Of a stretch of 64,000 bases of DNA, positions 36,370 to 43,501 are shown piece after piece. Position numbers and translations under genes: made by a program. The stretch comes from Bacteroidales bacterium (lineage in GTDB: Bacteria > Bacteroidota > Bacteroidia > Bacteroidales > F082), in NCBI GenBank assembly GCA_017531225.1, contig JAFXLL010000010.1, forward strand, positions 1-64,000, given 5' to 3'. Numbering within the stretch: position 1 is the first letter of the stretch; each line of letters begins with the position of its first letter. The notes beneath the pieces are model-generated. The model did not search any database and had not been told where the DNA came from. It saw only the letters and a list, made by a program, of their open reading frames with translations.

Positions 36370-38234
36370 ACACCTGAAGGCAGGTCGGAAACGTCAAGGA
36401 TCGTTTCTTCAGAGGATATTTCCCGCTCCCTTACTGTTCTTCCAAACAAATCTACAATTCGCAATGACGAGCCCGTCGAAATAACATGGAGCATCGCTGT
36501 TACCGGATTGGGGAAGATCAACACCTCGACATCATCTTGTTGTTCCGAAATTCCTATATTGTTCACGGAAATTACCGCGTTGTATAGTTGCAATCCACCG
36601 GCAAAGTTACCCACCACCACTTCAAGCACGCCATCTCCATTCAAATCAGCCAAAGCGGCAGCCGAATGTATCCCAAACGACTCAGGCATAGCAGGACAAA
36701 TCTCTTCCCAAAGATAACCGACCTCCTCAAAAACGGCATCCTCTGAAACCCGATACAAGAACAGTTTTCCTTGTTCGGAACCCACACATAGCAGCAGTTG
36801 GTCCTGATAGTAAAACAAGGTGGGGACGCTATATCCATAGTATGATGAGCTGTGGTCACAAACATCCACCGCTCCCCAGAAATCCGTAACCCATTCAAAG
36901 CCGTTGGCATTGCCTTTATAATAAGTCAGCTTACCGGAAACATTGCCTTCCACCAAATCCGCCAGTCCATCTTGATCCACGTCGAAATAGCACTGCGCGG
37001 ACCACTCCAAATCCCTTTCCTTAGCTTCGTAAACCTGTTCAAAGGCAGGCTGCGATGCCGTTCCCACGTTCTTGAACACCGTAAACTGGCCATCGAAATC
37101 CTTCACCTTCAAATCCAATAAGCCATCGCCATCCCAATCCGTAAAAACAGGATAAGCGCCCTTGCCCACGTCAATCATTTGATCTTGCAGGAACGACTTG
37201 GAATAAAGTTGAAAATCAGGGATCTCGTTTGTCCCATGATTCAGATAAAGCCACACGCTTTCCTTGCCTACCGAAGCCATCAGGTTGGGATCGAACGGCG
37301 ATACCAACAAATCGTCGATGCCATCGTTATTGATATCGGTAAAGAAAGGCACCGGCATTGAAGGCAGTTGAACGGGATAGGATTGCGGAAAACGATCCGT
37401 CTGGCTCACCATCAACGCATTGTCGGTATCACCGCCATTGGTCAGCAAGGTCAATCCTGGATAATCCACATCGGCCAGGAGTAGGTCCATCAAGCCATCG
37501 CCGTTCATATCCCGTATAGTAACCGTTGCGCCACGATGTCGGGAATCGTCTTTTGAAATGGTCAAGCCATAGCCGAAGAGGCAAGTATCCAGATACATCA
37601 CGTTGTTTTCGTCATTCTCCGCCACACGTCCCCAACATTGATCCGTACGTTCAAACGTCAACGAGTCGAGACTGCCATAACGCTCCATCGAGAGATTCAG
37701 ATGTTTCTCAATGAAAGTACCCATTACGCCGAAGGTCAGGAGGTCCAAGTCGCCATCGCCGTCGATGTCCACGATAGCCGGATAATCAGCATCGGTGGCA
37801 AGGATATTCACCTCGCCTCCACCCTGCCACGAAGTCAGATACGGCGAAACTTCTAGTTCAAAACTCAAGGCATCGGCAGTAGAGGTATTGCGATACACTT
37901 TGATGCCTGCCCAGCCTTTGGAGTAGGTAAAAATGTCCTCTTTGCCGTCGCCGTCGTAATCGGCAAATACCGCCCAGGCATTCAACTTCGGAAAAGCATC
38001 TTCATAAGCCGAGGTATATTCATAACGGATCTCCCCTTCCGAGCCTTTATTCAGGAAACACAGTAGCCTATCGCCATGCCTATCAAACACCAACAAGTCC
38101 TTTTTCCCGTCTTGATCGAGATCCATCCGTCCGAACTGGCAAGCGTTGAAGCCACCAAGCCATGGGGAGGTGAGAGGTTCTCCGAAAAGAACAAAGCCAT
38201 TGAGAAGCAATATCAGCAAAAGAAAATGTTTCAT
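36309..38234 (-). CDS. Secreted FG-GAP/VCBS repeat protein with T9SS sorting domain
   Basis: A 641-residue exported protein with a signal peptide (MKHFLLLILLLNGFVLFG). The body has many calcium-binding-like FG-GAP/VCBS units, for example DLDQDGKKDLLVFDRHGDRL, DYDGDGKEDIFTYSKGW, DIDGDGDLDLLTFG, DINNDGIDDLLVSP and DLNGDGVLEVVVGNFAGGLQ, suggesting a beta-propeller. The last ~75 residues are a Por sorting domain (VLIFPNPVTAMLHVISTGSS...NRIFLKR). Likely cell-surface or secreted; the binding partner is unknown. It overlaps the retropepsin-like gene tail to tail. Confidence 0.88.
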   Translation of the reverse strand: MKHFLLLILLLNGFVLFGEPLTSPWLGGFNACQFGRMDLDQDGKKDLLVFDRHGDRLLCFLNKGSEGEIRYEYTSAYEDAFPKLNAWAVFADYDGDGKEDIFTYSKGWAGIKVYRNTSTADALSFELEVSPYLTSWQGGGEVNILATDADYPAIVDIDGDGDLDLLTFGVMGTFIEKHLNLSMERYGSLDSLTFERTDQCWGRVAENDENNVMYLDTCLFGYGLTISKDDSRHRGATVTIRDMNGDGLMDLLLADVDYPGLTLLTNGGDTDNALMVSQTDRFPQSYPVQLPSMPVPFFTDINNDGIDDLLVSPFDPNLMASVGKESVWLYLNHGTNEIPDFQLYSKSFLQDQMIDVGKGAYPVFTDWDGDGLLDLKVKDFDGQFTVFKNVGTASQPAFEQVYEAKERDLEWSAQCYFDVDQDGLADLVEGNVSGKLTYYKGNANGFEWVTDFWGAVDVCDHSSSYYGYSVPTLFYYQDQLLLCVGSEQGKLFLYRVSEDAVFEEVGYLWEEICPAMPESFGIHSAAALADLNGDGVLEVVVGNFAGGLQLYNAVISVNNIGISEQQDDVEVLIFPNPVTAMLHVISTGSSLRIVDLFGRTVREREISSEETILDVSDLPSGVYLLSLTLDRGLVNRIFLKR

Positions 38235-38252
38235 CTTGGGTGTTTCAACCTA

Positions 38253-38270
38253 CAAAAATACTTATTTTTG
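38253..38270. promoter_or_regulatory. Divergent paired -7 elements
   Basis: CAAAAATACTTATTTTTG holds one TATTTTTG box on each strand, only 2 bases apart: minus for the FG-GAP gene (start 38234), plus for the response regulator (start 38291). The two polymerases could not bind together. Confidence 0.55.
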
Positions 38271-38290
38271 CACAAGAAAGCATTATCTCT

Positions 38291-39451
38291 ATGTCAAGAA
38301 TACTCATTATCGACGACCAGGATCCCATCCGCCGTGTGCTGCGTGAGATCTTGGAGAACGAAAAATACCAAGTTGACGACGCTGCCAATGGTCCAACTGC
38401 CCTGCAGATGCTGAAAGAGCAGGAGTACGATGCCATTTTGTGCGACATCAAGATGCCCGACATGGACGGCATCGAGGTGCTTGAGCAGGTGAAAGCCACT
38501 AATGACACACCTGTCATCATGATCTCAGGTCACGGCACTATCGACACTGCCGTCGATGCCATCAAGAAAGGCGCCTTCGACTTCATCCAAAAACCACCCG
38601 ATCTGAATCGCCTGCTCATCACCGTGCGTAACGCCCTTGACAAGCAGAGTCTCAGCACCGAGAACAAGGCCCTAAAGAAAGCCGTCAGCAAGCAGAACGA
38701 GATGGTGGGCACTTCGGCACCTATGATGGAGGTACGCGACATGATTGAGAAGGTGGCTCCCACCAATGCCCGTGTTCTCATCACGGGTGAGAACGGCACC
38801 GGTAAAGAGTTAGTGGCCCGTCAGCTGCATGAGCTCAGCCCGCGCCGCTATGGACCTTTCATCGAGGTCAACTGCGCAGCCATCCCAGCAGAACTCATTG
38901 AGAGCCAGCTGTTCGGTCACGAAAAAGGCTCGTTCACCTCAGCCATCAAGCAAAAGAAAGGCGACTTTGAGCTGGCCAACGGAGGCACCTTGTTCCTCGA
39001 CGAGATCGGCGACATGAGCTTGGCGGCCCAAGCCAAGGTATTGCGTGCCTTGCAGGAGAACAAGATCATCCGTGTGGGTGGCGAGAAGGAGATTCCGGTG
39101 GACGTGCGCATCGTTGCAGCTACCAACAAAGACCTGCGCAAGATGATTGAAGAGAATGCTTTCCGCGAGGACTTGTATCATCGTCTGAGCGTCATCGTGG
39201 TACACGTGCCGCCGTTGCGGGACCGCAAGGACGACATCCCGCTGCTGGTAAGCAGTTTTGTGGATACCATTGCCCAAAACATGGGCAAGGCCGCTCCTGC
39301 TTTTACCGACGAGGCTTTGGAGGAGCTCAAGAATTACCAGTGGACGGGTAACATCCGTGAGTTGCACAACATCGTGGAGCGTTTGGTAATCCTTTGTGGC
39401 AACAAGATTACCAAGGATGACGTGATTCGTTTTGGAAATCCGCTGAAATAA
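38291..39451 (+). CDS. Sigma-54-type response regulator lacking a DNA-binding domain
   Basis: A 386-residue NtrC-like protein. The receiver domain (about 1-120) has D8/D9, phosphoacceptor D52 in CDIKMPDMDG and K101. The AAA+ domain (about 140-375) has Walker A GENGTGKE, Walker B GGTLFLDEIGD and sensor segments GGEKEIPVDVRIVAATNKDL. The GAFTGA loop that contacts sigma-54 reads GSFTSA. The protein stops after KDDVIRFGNPLK, with no C-terminal Fis-type helix-turn-helix. I start at 38291, after the promoter. No histidine kinase gene is adjacent. Confidence 0.9.
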   Translation: MSRILIIDDQDPIRRVLREILENEKYQVDDAANGPTALQMLKEQEYDAILCDIKMPDMDGIEVLEQVKATNDTPVIMISGHGTIDTAVDAIKKGAFDFIQKPPDLNRLLITVRNALDKQSLSTENKALKKAVSKQNEMVGTSAPMMEVRDMIEKVAPTNARVLITGENGTGKELVARQLHELSPRRYGPFIEVNCAAIPAELIESQLFGHEKGSFTSAIKQKKGDFELANGGTLFLDEIGDMSLAAQAKVLRALQENKIIRVGGEKEIPVDVRIVAATNKDLRKMIEENAFREDLYHRLSVIVVHVPPLRDRKDDIPLLVSSFVDTIAQNMGKAAPAFTDEALEELKNYQWTGNIRELHNIVERLVILCGNKITKDDVIRFGNPLK

Positions 39452-39471
39452 GATAAAAGATAAAAGTTAGG
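39449..39471. repeat. Heptad array B at the response-regulator stop
   Basis: The stop codon TAA runs into AGATAAA AGATAAA AGTTAGG, ending right at the -33 box of tmRNA. Confidence 0.65.
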
Positions 39472-39502
39472 TTGCGGTGGAACGTTTTTTGTAATAATTT
39501 TG
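39472..39502 (+). promoter_or_regulatory. Promoter of tmRNA
   Basis: TTG (39472-39474), 20 bases, TAATTTTG (39495-39502); the tmRNA begins 12 bases downstream. A full consensus match. Confidence 0.8.
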
Positions 39503-39513
39503 CAGCGCTTTTC

Positions 39514-39911
39514 GGGGGTGTATGGTTTTGACAGCAAGATGAATTGTCACGGAAGCATGCCGAGCCTTGCAGCGAAGCTCGTAAATCTTAACTGCAAAAA
39601 AGTAATTGGCGAAAATAACTACGCTTTCGCTGCCTGATCGAAGTACAGTAGATCACTGGCTTAATCCGCTCACAAGGTGGGTGGACGAAACATCCCGCAG
39701 GTGGAGATGCCTGATTCCGGCCTGAGCACGGGGTGCTAATCAATTTCGGGATAGCTTGCGTGGCGCTCCGACACGCGGGTGAGATTTAGGAGATAAGGTC
39801 AGGTTTAGGGCGTTCGCTCCCTTGCCTGGCACGAAAACCAACAGCGAAATAAGCATGTAGAAACCTTGGGGGTTCCTTGTTTGGACGAGGGTTCGACTCC
39901 CTTCACCTCCA
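39514..39911 (+). ncRNA. ssrA: tmRNA (ssrA)
   Basis: A 398-base RNA that rescues stalled ribosomes. The 5' end GGGGGTGTATGGTTTTGACA pairs with the 3' CACCTCC, the T loop is GGTTCGACTCC, and the discriminator is A (CCA not encoded). The tag frame ends GGC GAA AAT AAC TAC GCT TTC GCT GCC TGA (GENNYAFAA), preceded in frame by KKVI. Bacteroides relatives usually end ALAA; the Phe is unusual. A terminator follows at once. Confidence 0.95.
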
Positions 39912-39913
39912 CA

Positions 39914-39945
39914 AAAAAAGCCGCTGAGTTCAGCGGCTTTTTTTG
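39914..39945 (+). terminator. Terminator of tmRNA
   Basis: AAAAAGCCGCTGA, a 2-base loop, TCAGCGGCTTTTT, then more T: a perfect A-stem-T palindrome that can also stop transcription from the minus-strand gene ending at 39964. Confidence 0.88.
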
Positions 39946-39963
39946 ACTAAATCCAAATCGGTA

Positions 39964-40227
39964 TTATCTCTTCTTCCTGCGTAGCCCGGCGTATGCAGCG
40001 CCAAAGCCGATCAGGAGAAGGGCTCCGCCACCAAGAGGAGCTGCGGGAGAATCATTAGAATCACCGTGTGTGGTAGGCAGACTCAACATCCCGTATGCCC
40101 TGTCGTTGTAAAAATCATCCTCATAGCCTCTCGTGGGGCCTTTGCCAAACAGACCACCGTTGTCCTGTGCTGAAGCACCGAGGACAACTCCAAGAACGAT
40201 CATAATGGTTAATAATGCTTTTTTCAT
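39964..40227 (-). CDS. Small exported protein with C-terminal sorting-like signal
   Basis: An 87-residue protein with a signal peptide (MKKALLTIMIVLGVVLGASA), a short polar middle (about 22-62), then a tripartite C terminus: the motif PLGGG, a hydrophobic segment LLLIGFGAAYAGL and the basic end RRKKR. This layout is that of PEP-CTERM/PID-CTERM-type recognition sequences cleaved by membrane enzymes. No exosortase-like partner is in the window. The middle part shows no known domain. Confidence 0.7.
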   Translation of the reverse strand: MKKALLTIMIVLGVVLGASAQDNGGLFGKGPTRGYEDDFYNDRAYGMLSLPTTHGDSNDSPAAPLGGGALLLIGFGAAYAGLRRKKR

Positions 40228-40242
40228 ATATGAAACTATTAT

Positions 40243-40276
40243 TTTTTATCTTTTATCTCTTATCTTTTATCTAATA
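40243..40276. repeat. Heptad array B between two minus-strand genes
   Basis: TTTTTTA TCTTTTA TCTCTTA TCTTTTA TCTAATA (minus strand (AGATAAA)n). The stop codon of the decayed T9SS gene is the first unit read on the minus strand. Confidence 0.78.
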
Positions 40277-40340
40277 ACAATCTTCTGCGTCTTTAATTTC
40301 TCTCCGTTGACCAATCTCAGCACGTACACTCCGGGTTTGA

Positions 40341-40377
40341 AGGTGAGAAGTGAGAGGTGAGAGGTGAGAGGTGAAAG
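40341..40377. repeat. Heptad array A inside the decayed T9SS gene
   Basis: AGGTGAG AAGTGAG AGGTGAG AGGTGAG AGGTGAA, five units. On the minus strand it reads in frame as LSPLTSHLSLLT, between the GRELVCK strand and PGVYVLRL of the sorting domain. Confidence 0.85.
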
Positions 40378-40616
40378 TTTTTTACAAACCAACTCTCTGC
40401 CGAGGGCGTCGATCACCTGAAGGGTGCCTGTGCCGTTGACGATGAGTTCGCCATTGCTGATGAAGGCGAAGTCTTCATCAGCCACTTCCCCACCCTGCTG
40501 GACGTTGAACACTAACTTGAAGCGGGAGGCATAGTCGTCGTTTCTAGCCGTGAAGGTATAGCTCGGGGTTTGGAGCAGGTCGATGTCAGCGCCGGCGAGG
40601 TTGTCAATCAAGTGAA

Positions 40617-40655
40617 GAGAGCTTAGAGTTGAGAGTTGAGAGTAGAGTGTTGAGG
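40617..40655. repeat. Second heptad array inside the decayed T9SS gene
   Basis: Units such as AGTTGAG AGTTGAG AGTAGAG TGTTGAG. In frame on the minus strand they encode STLYSQLSTLSS, placed where relatives have the short strand before LHLIDNL. Confidence 0.7.
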
Positions 40656-40804
40656 AGACGGTTAGTGTGTATTCACCATTCTCTTTGGCCTTGAAATTGA
40701 CTGGTACCTCGCCTTTGGCTTCAGCGCTGACGATGGCGTATTCTTTGCCATCTTGAGTAATAATAAATCACCGATTTTTCTGGCAGCAAAATTCCTAATC
40801 TGAC

Positions 40805-40866
40805 CGTAAAATCGCTTTACGCTCCGTCAAAATCGTTTTAATCTAGGTAAAAATCGTTTTATTCTC
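40805..40866. repeat. Three operator-like repeats at exact 21-bp spacing
   Basis: AAAATCG begins at 40808, 40829 and 40850; each copy extends to AAAATCG(C/T)TTTA, a near-dyad AAAA-TCG-TTTT. The spacing is two helical turns. They lie in the 139-base gap between the decayed T9SS gene and the 3' end of the AraC-type regulator. Confidence 0.6.
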
Positions 40867-40906
40867 AGGAAATTTACTAAGAATAAAACCAATGATATTC
40901 AAGGAA

Positions 40907-42040
40907 TTAATCCTTTTCGTGCGAATATTCCGAAGGTGAGACGCCTTTGATACGCTTAAAGACCTGCGAAAAGGCACTTCCGGACGAGAAACCCGATGCT
41001 AAGGCCACCTGCTCCATCTTGAGTGTGGGATCCTCACCAAGCATCCAACAGGCATGCTCAACACGCAAAGTATTGATCAATTGATAGAATGAGCCGTATT
41101 CAGTATTGGCAATCACCTCGCTCAAATAAACCTTATTGGTGTGCATGCGTTTCACCAAATCGCTCATCGTAAAGTGGTCTTCTAGATAAAGCTTCTCGCC
41201 TTTAACAAGATCCAACATCTTGGTCTCCAAATTCTTGCATTGCTCTTCGGTAAGATGGCGATGTGTCGTTACCTCTTCTTTTCCTTCTGTCTCCACTGGC
41301 TCTTCCATCTGCAACTCAATATGGATCCTCTTGATTCTGCGGTGTGGATTCAGCGTGTAGATGACAAACCAAACACTGATAACGGTGAAGATAATGTCAC
41401 GCACCATCTTGATAACAACATTGTTCATCAAGAAGTTGACAAGCAATATCATACATAGAATAAACGGCAGCCATTTAACAGTGCGGGCAAACTGCACGGG
41501 GAAGTCCTCCTCGTTGGAATACTCGTCCTCGTCAAACTCACGGATGCGTTTGTTCAGTTGCGTACGGAACCGATCGAGTAAAAACATGTAAACCGCAAAT
41601 ACCGCCAACACTATACCCATCATAATCCGTTGATACTTAACGGAGAAAGGAATGATGTCAAACAGTGGAAGCAGCAATGCCACCCAACAGGCCCACATCG
41701 GAAGCAAAAACAAAAGCCTCTTGCGGAACGTTGTGGTCTGCAGATAGAAATAGCGTTTCACCATCACCAAAATGAACGATGAAAACACCAGTAACGCCGA
41801 GCCGTTCACATAAAACAGGGCCTCCGGCCGATCTATCATTAATAAATAAGGAATCTCAAATAGCTGAAGAAAATAGAATTGAGCCACCGAGCGCCGCGCG
41901 GGAAATAACTCTAAAAAAACTTTCTTATAGGCATCCGGCACATAAAACCGCTTCAACAGCCAACCATAGATATTGACCACGAGGAGGATCAAATTCACCG
42001 AAAAGGCTAACAGGTTTACTATATCGTGAGGGATGACCAT
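40907..42040 (-). CDS. Membrane-embedded AraC-family regulator
   Basis: A 377-residue protein with about seven membrane segments in the N-terminal ~235 residues (for example IVNLLAFSVNLILLVVNIY, LLFLLPMWACWVALLLPLF and WLPFILCMILLVNFLM) and a C-terminal AraC HTH domain (about 275-375) with FTMSDLVKRMHTNKVYLSEV and QVALASGFSSGSAFSQVFKR, then GVSPSEYSHEKD. Such proteins sense a signal in the membrane and bind DNA from it. The signal and target are unknown; the 21-bp repeats beside its 3' end are a candidate. Confidence 0.88.
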   Translation of the reverse strand: MVIPHDIVNLLAFSVNLILLVVNIYGWLLKRFYVPDAYKKVFLELFPARRSVAQFYFLQLFEIPYLLMIDRPEALFYVNGSALLVFSSFILVMVKRYFYLQTTTFRKRLLFLLPMWACWVALLLPLFDIIPFSVKYQRIMMGIVLAVFAVYMFLLDRFRTQLNKRIREFDEDEYSNEEDFPVQFARTVKWLPFILCMILLVNFLMNNVVIKMVRDIIFTVISVWFVIYTLNPHRRIKRIHIELQMEEPVETEGKEEVTTHRHLTEEQCKNLETKMLDLVKGEKLYLEDHFTMSDLVKRMHTNKVYLSEVIANTEYGSFYQLINTLRVEHACWMLGEDPTLKMEQVALASGFSSGSAFSQVFKRIKGVSPSEYSHEKD

Positions 42041-42059
42041 TCTTTCATTTTTGAGTTTG

Positions 42060-42067
42060 CAAAACTA
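42060..42067 (-). promoter_or_regulatory. -7 element for the AraC-type gene
   Basis: TAGTTTTG on the minus strand, 19 bases before its ATG; faces away from the element at 42082. Confidence 0.5.
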
Positions 42068-42081
42068 AAAAAAATTTTATG

Positions 42082-42089
42082 TATTTTTG
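42082..42089 (+). promoter_or_regulatory. -7 element for the beta-helix T9SS gene
   Basis: TATTTTTG, 27 bases before the ATG at 42117; a TTG lies 22 bases upstream. Confidence 0.5.
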
Positions 42090-42116
42090 AAAGCAAATCA
42101 CAAACATTACACCATT

Positions 42117-43478
42117 ATGAAAAGAATTTTACCCATCCTACTGTTAATCATTGGCTTAGCAACTACATTAAATGCCCAATGGGTTAGTCCCGGCAATGGC
42201 ACCACCTATACCCTACCCGACCTCGTCGATGTCACCGAAGGCGTGGTTACCAATGGTCCTGACGGATTCCTCGTCAACGCCGACCTCACCATCTCAACAA
42301 ATGACATCTTGAAGATTGACAATCAAGTGGCAAGAATCGATGTCGACGACGCCCTCATCACCATCAATGGCTCCATGGTTTGTACCAACAACAGCAGGGT
42401 AAAGCTTTACGGTTTGAACGAGACGAAACATTTCAGCATGCGTTTTGAGAATGCTACCGATTGTTATATCAACAAGATGTATCTCTCTGACGGCGCTGGC
42501 ATCAAGATTATCGAATCCGACGTGACCTTCAACGATGTGAAGTTCGTTTATTTCACAAGAGATTATAGCAATGCTGTGATCGACATCCTCAACTGCGACC
42601 CCGTCATCAGCGACTGCTATTTCATGCTCAACCATGGTGCAGCCATCAGTTCACCTGCCAACGGACAGGCCTCTCCTCAGATCATGAATTGCCAGTTCGA
42701 CACCAATGTAACTGACAACCAGAATACTCCACAAATCAATCTCGGTCCCGGTGGCAACGACACGATTCGTATCGTTGGAAACGAGGTTTACACCATCATG
42801 GCCCAATGGTATGTGGGCGGCGTCTCCGTGGCTGACCTCATGGGCACCGGCTCCACCAAAGTACTGTTGAAGGACAATATCATCAAGGAGGGCCGTTACG
42901 GATACAACCAGCAGGGAGCTAACATTTCATCAGTCATCACTGGGAACCAGTTCATTGACAACAACCACGAGGATAACCCGATGAACGGCGGCAGCGGCAT
43001 CTCCATCTATGGCTCATCCACCAATAACAAAGCCATCCTGCGCAACAACTTGATCACTGGCAACCTCTGGGGCATCACCGCCATCTATTTCCACGATATC
43101 GACCTTGGAACCGAAGACGATTGGGGCTATAATGAGATTCATGACAACGGCAACGGCGGCATGATTTATGACTTGTACAACAACGCGTCATACGACATTA
43201 TGGCAGTCGGAAACAAATGGGGCTCAACGGATTACGATGAAATCGAGAGCCATATTTATCATCAAGCCGATGACCCAAGTCTTGGTCTCGTCACCTTCTA
43301 TCCTTATGTTGGAAGTGAAGGCGTGGAGGAATACAACCTCGAATCCACTGAAATCGACCTTACCAAAGCCACTATCTTCACACTCACCGGCCAACGCGTC
43401 AACTACTCCGAATCGCTGACGCCCGGTGTTTACCTCGTGATCACTGAACATGGCACAAAAAAAATCTTCATCCAATAA
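42117..43478 (+). CDS. Secreted parallel beta-helix protein with T9SS sorting tail
   Basis: A 453-residue protein with the signal peptide MKRILPILLLIIGLATTLNA. The body has repeats typical of right-handed beta-helices (NGSMVCTNNSRVKLYG, GISIYGSSTNNKAILRNNLI, GNLWGITAIYFHDIDLG and GYNEIHDNGNGGMIYDLYN). The C-terminal ~40 residues (ATIFTLTGQRVNYSESLTPG...IFIQ) form a short Por sorting domain. I start at 42117, after the promoter; an in-frame ATG at 42087 lies in the -7 region. It could bind or cleave polysaccharide, but no catalytic pattern is clear. Confidence 0.83.
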   Translation: MKRILPILLLIIGLATTLNAQWVSPGNGTTYTLPDLVDVTEGVVTNGPDGFLVNADLTISTNDILKIDNQVARIDVDDALITINGSMVCTNNSRVKLYGLNETKHFSMRFENATDCYINKMYLSDGAGIKIIESDVTFNDVKFVYFTRDYSNAVIDILNCDPVISDCYFMLNHGAAISSPANGQASPQIMNCQFDTNVTDNQNTPQINLGPGGNDTIRIVGNEVYTIMAQWYVGGVSVADLMGTGSTKVLLKDNIIKEGRYGYNQQGANISSVITGNQFIDNNHEDNPMNGGSGISIYGSSTNNKAILRNNLITGNLWGITAIYFHDIDLGTEDDWGYNEIHDNGNGGMIYDLYNNASYDIMAVGNKWGSTDYDEIESHIYHQADDPSLGLVTFYPYVGSEGVEEYNLESTEIDLTKATIFTLTGQRVNYSESLTPGVYLVITEHGTKKIFIQ

Positions 43479-43500
43479 TCACCTCTAACCTCTCACCTCC
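43479..43500. repeat. Heptad array A between the beta-helix and polyferredoxin genes
   Basis: TCACCTC TAACCTC TCACCTC fills the 23-base gap from the stop of one gene to the start of the next. Confidence 0.75.
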
Positions 43501-43501
43501 T

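Larger units (their letters stand above)
40267..40767 (-). pseudogene. 5'-truncated T9SS-sorted secreted protein
   Basis: The open frame runs for 166 codons from an in-frame TGA at 40768 without a plausible start or signal peptide; an internal ATG at 40611 would give 114 residues. The translation (YAIVSAEAKGEVPVNFKAKE..., LHLIDNLAGADIDLLQTPSY, TFTARNDDYASRFKLVF, GTLQVIDALGREL, FKPGVYVLRLVNGEKLKTQK) is the end of a Bacteroidales secreted protein plus Por sorting domain. Two heptad arrays are embedded in it. Most likely a remnant; expression of a short fragment cannot be excluded. Confidence 0.75.
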
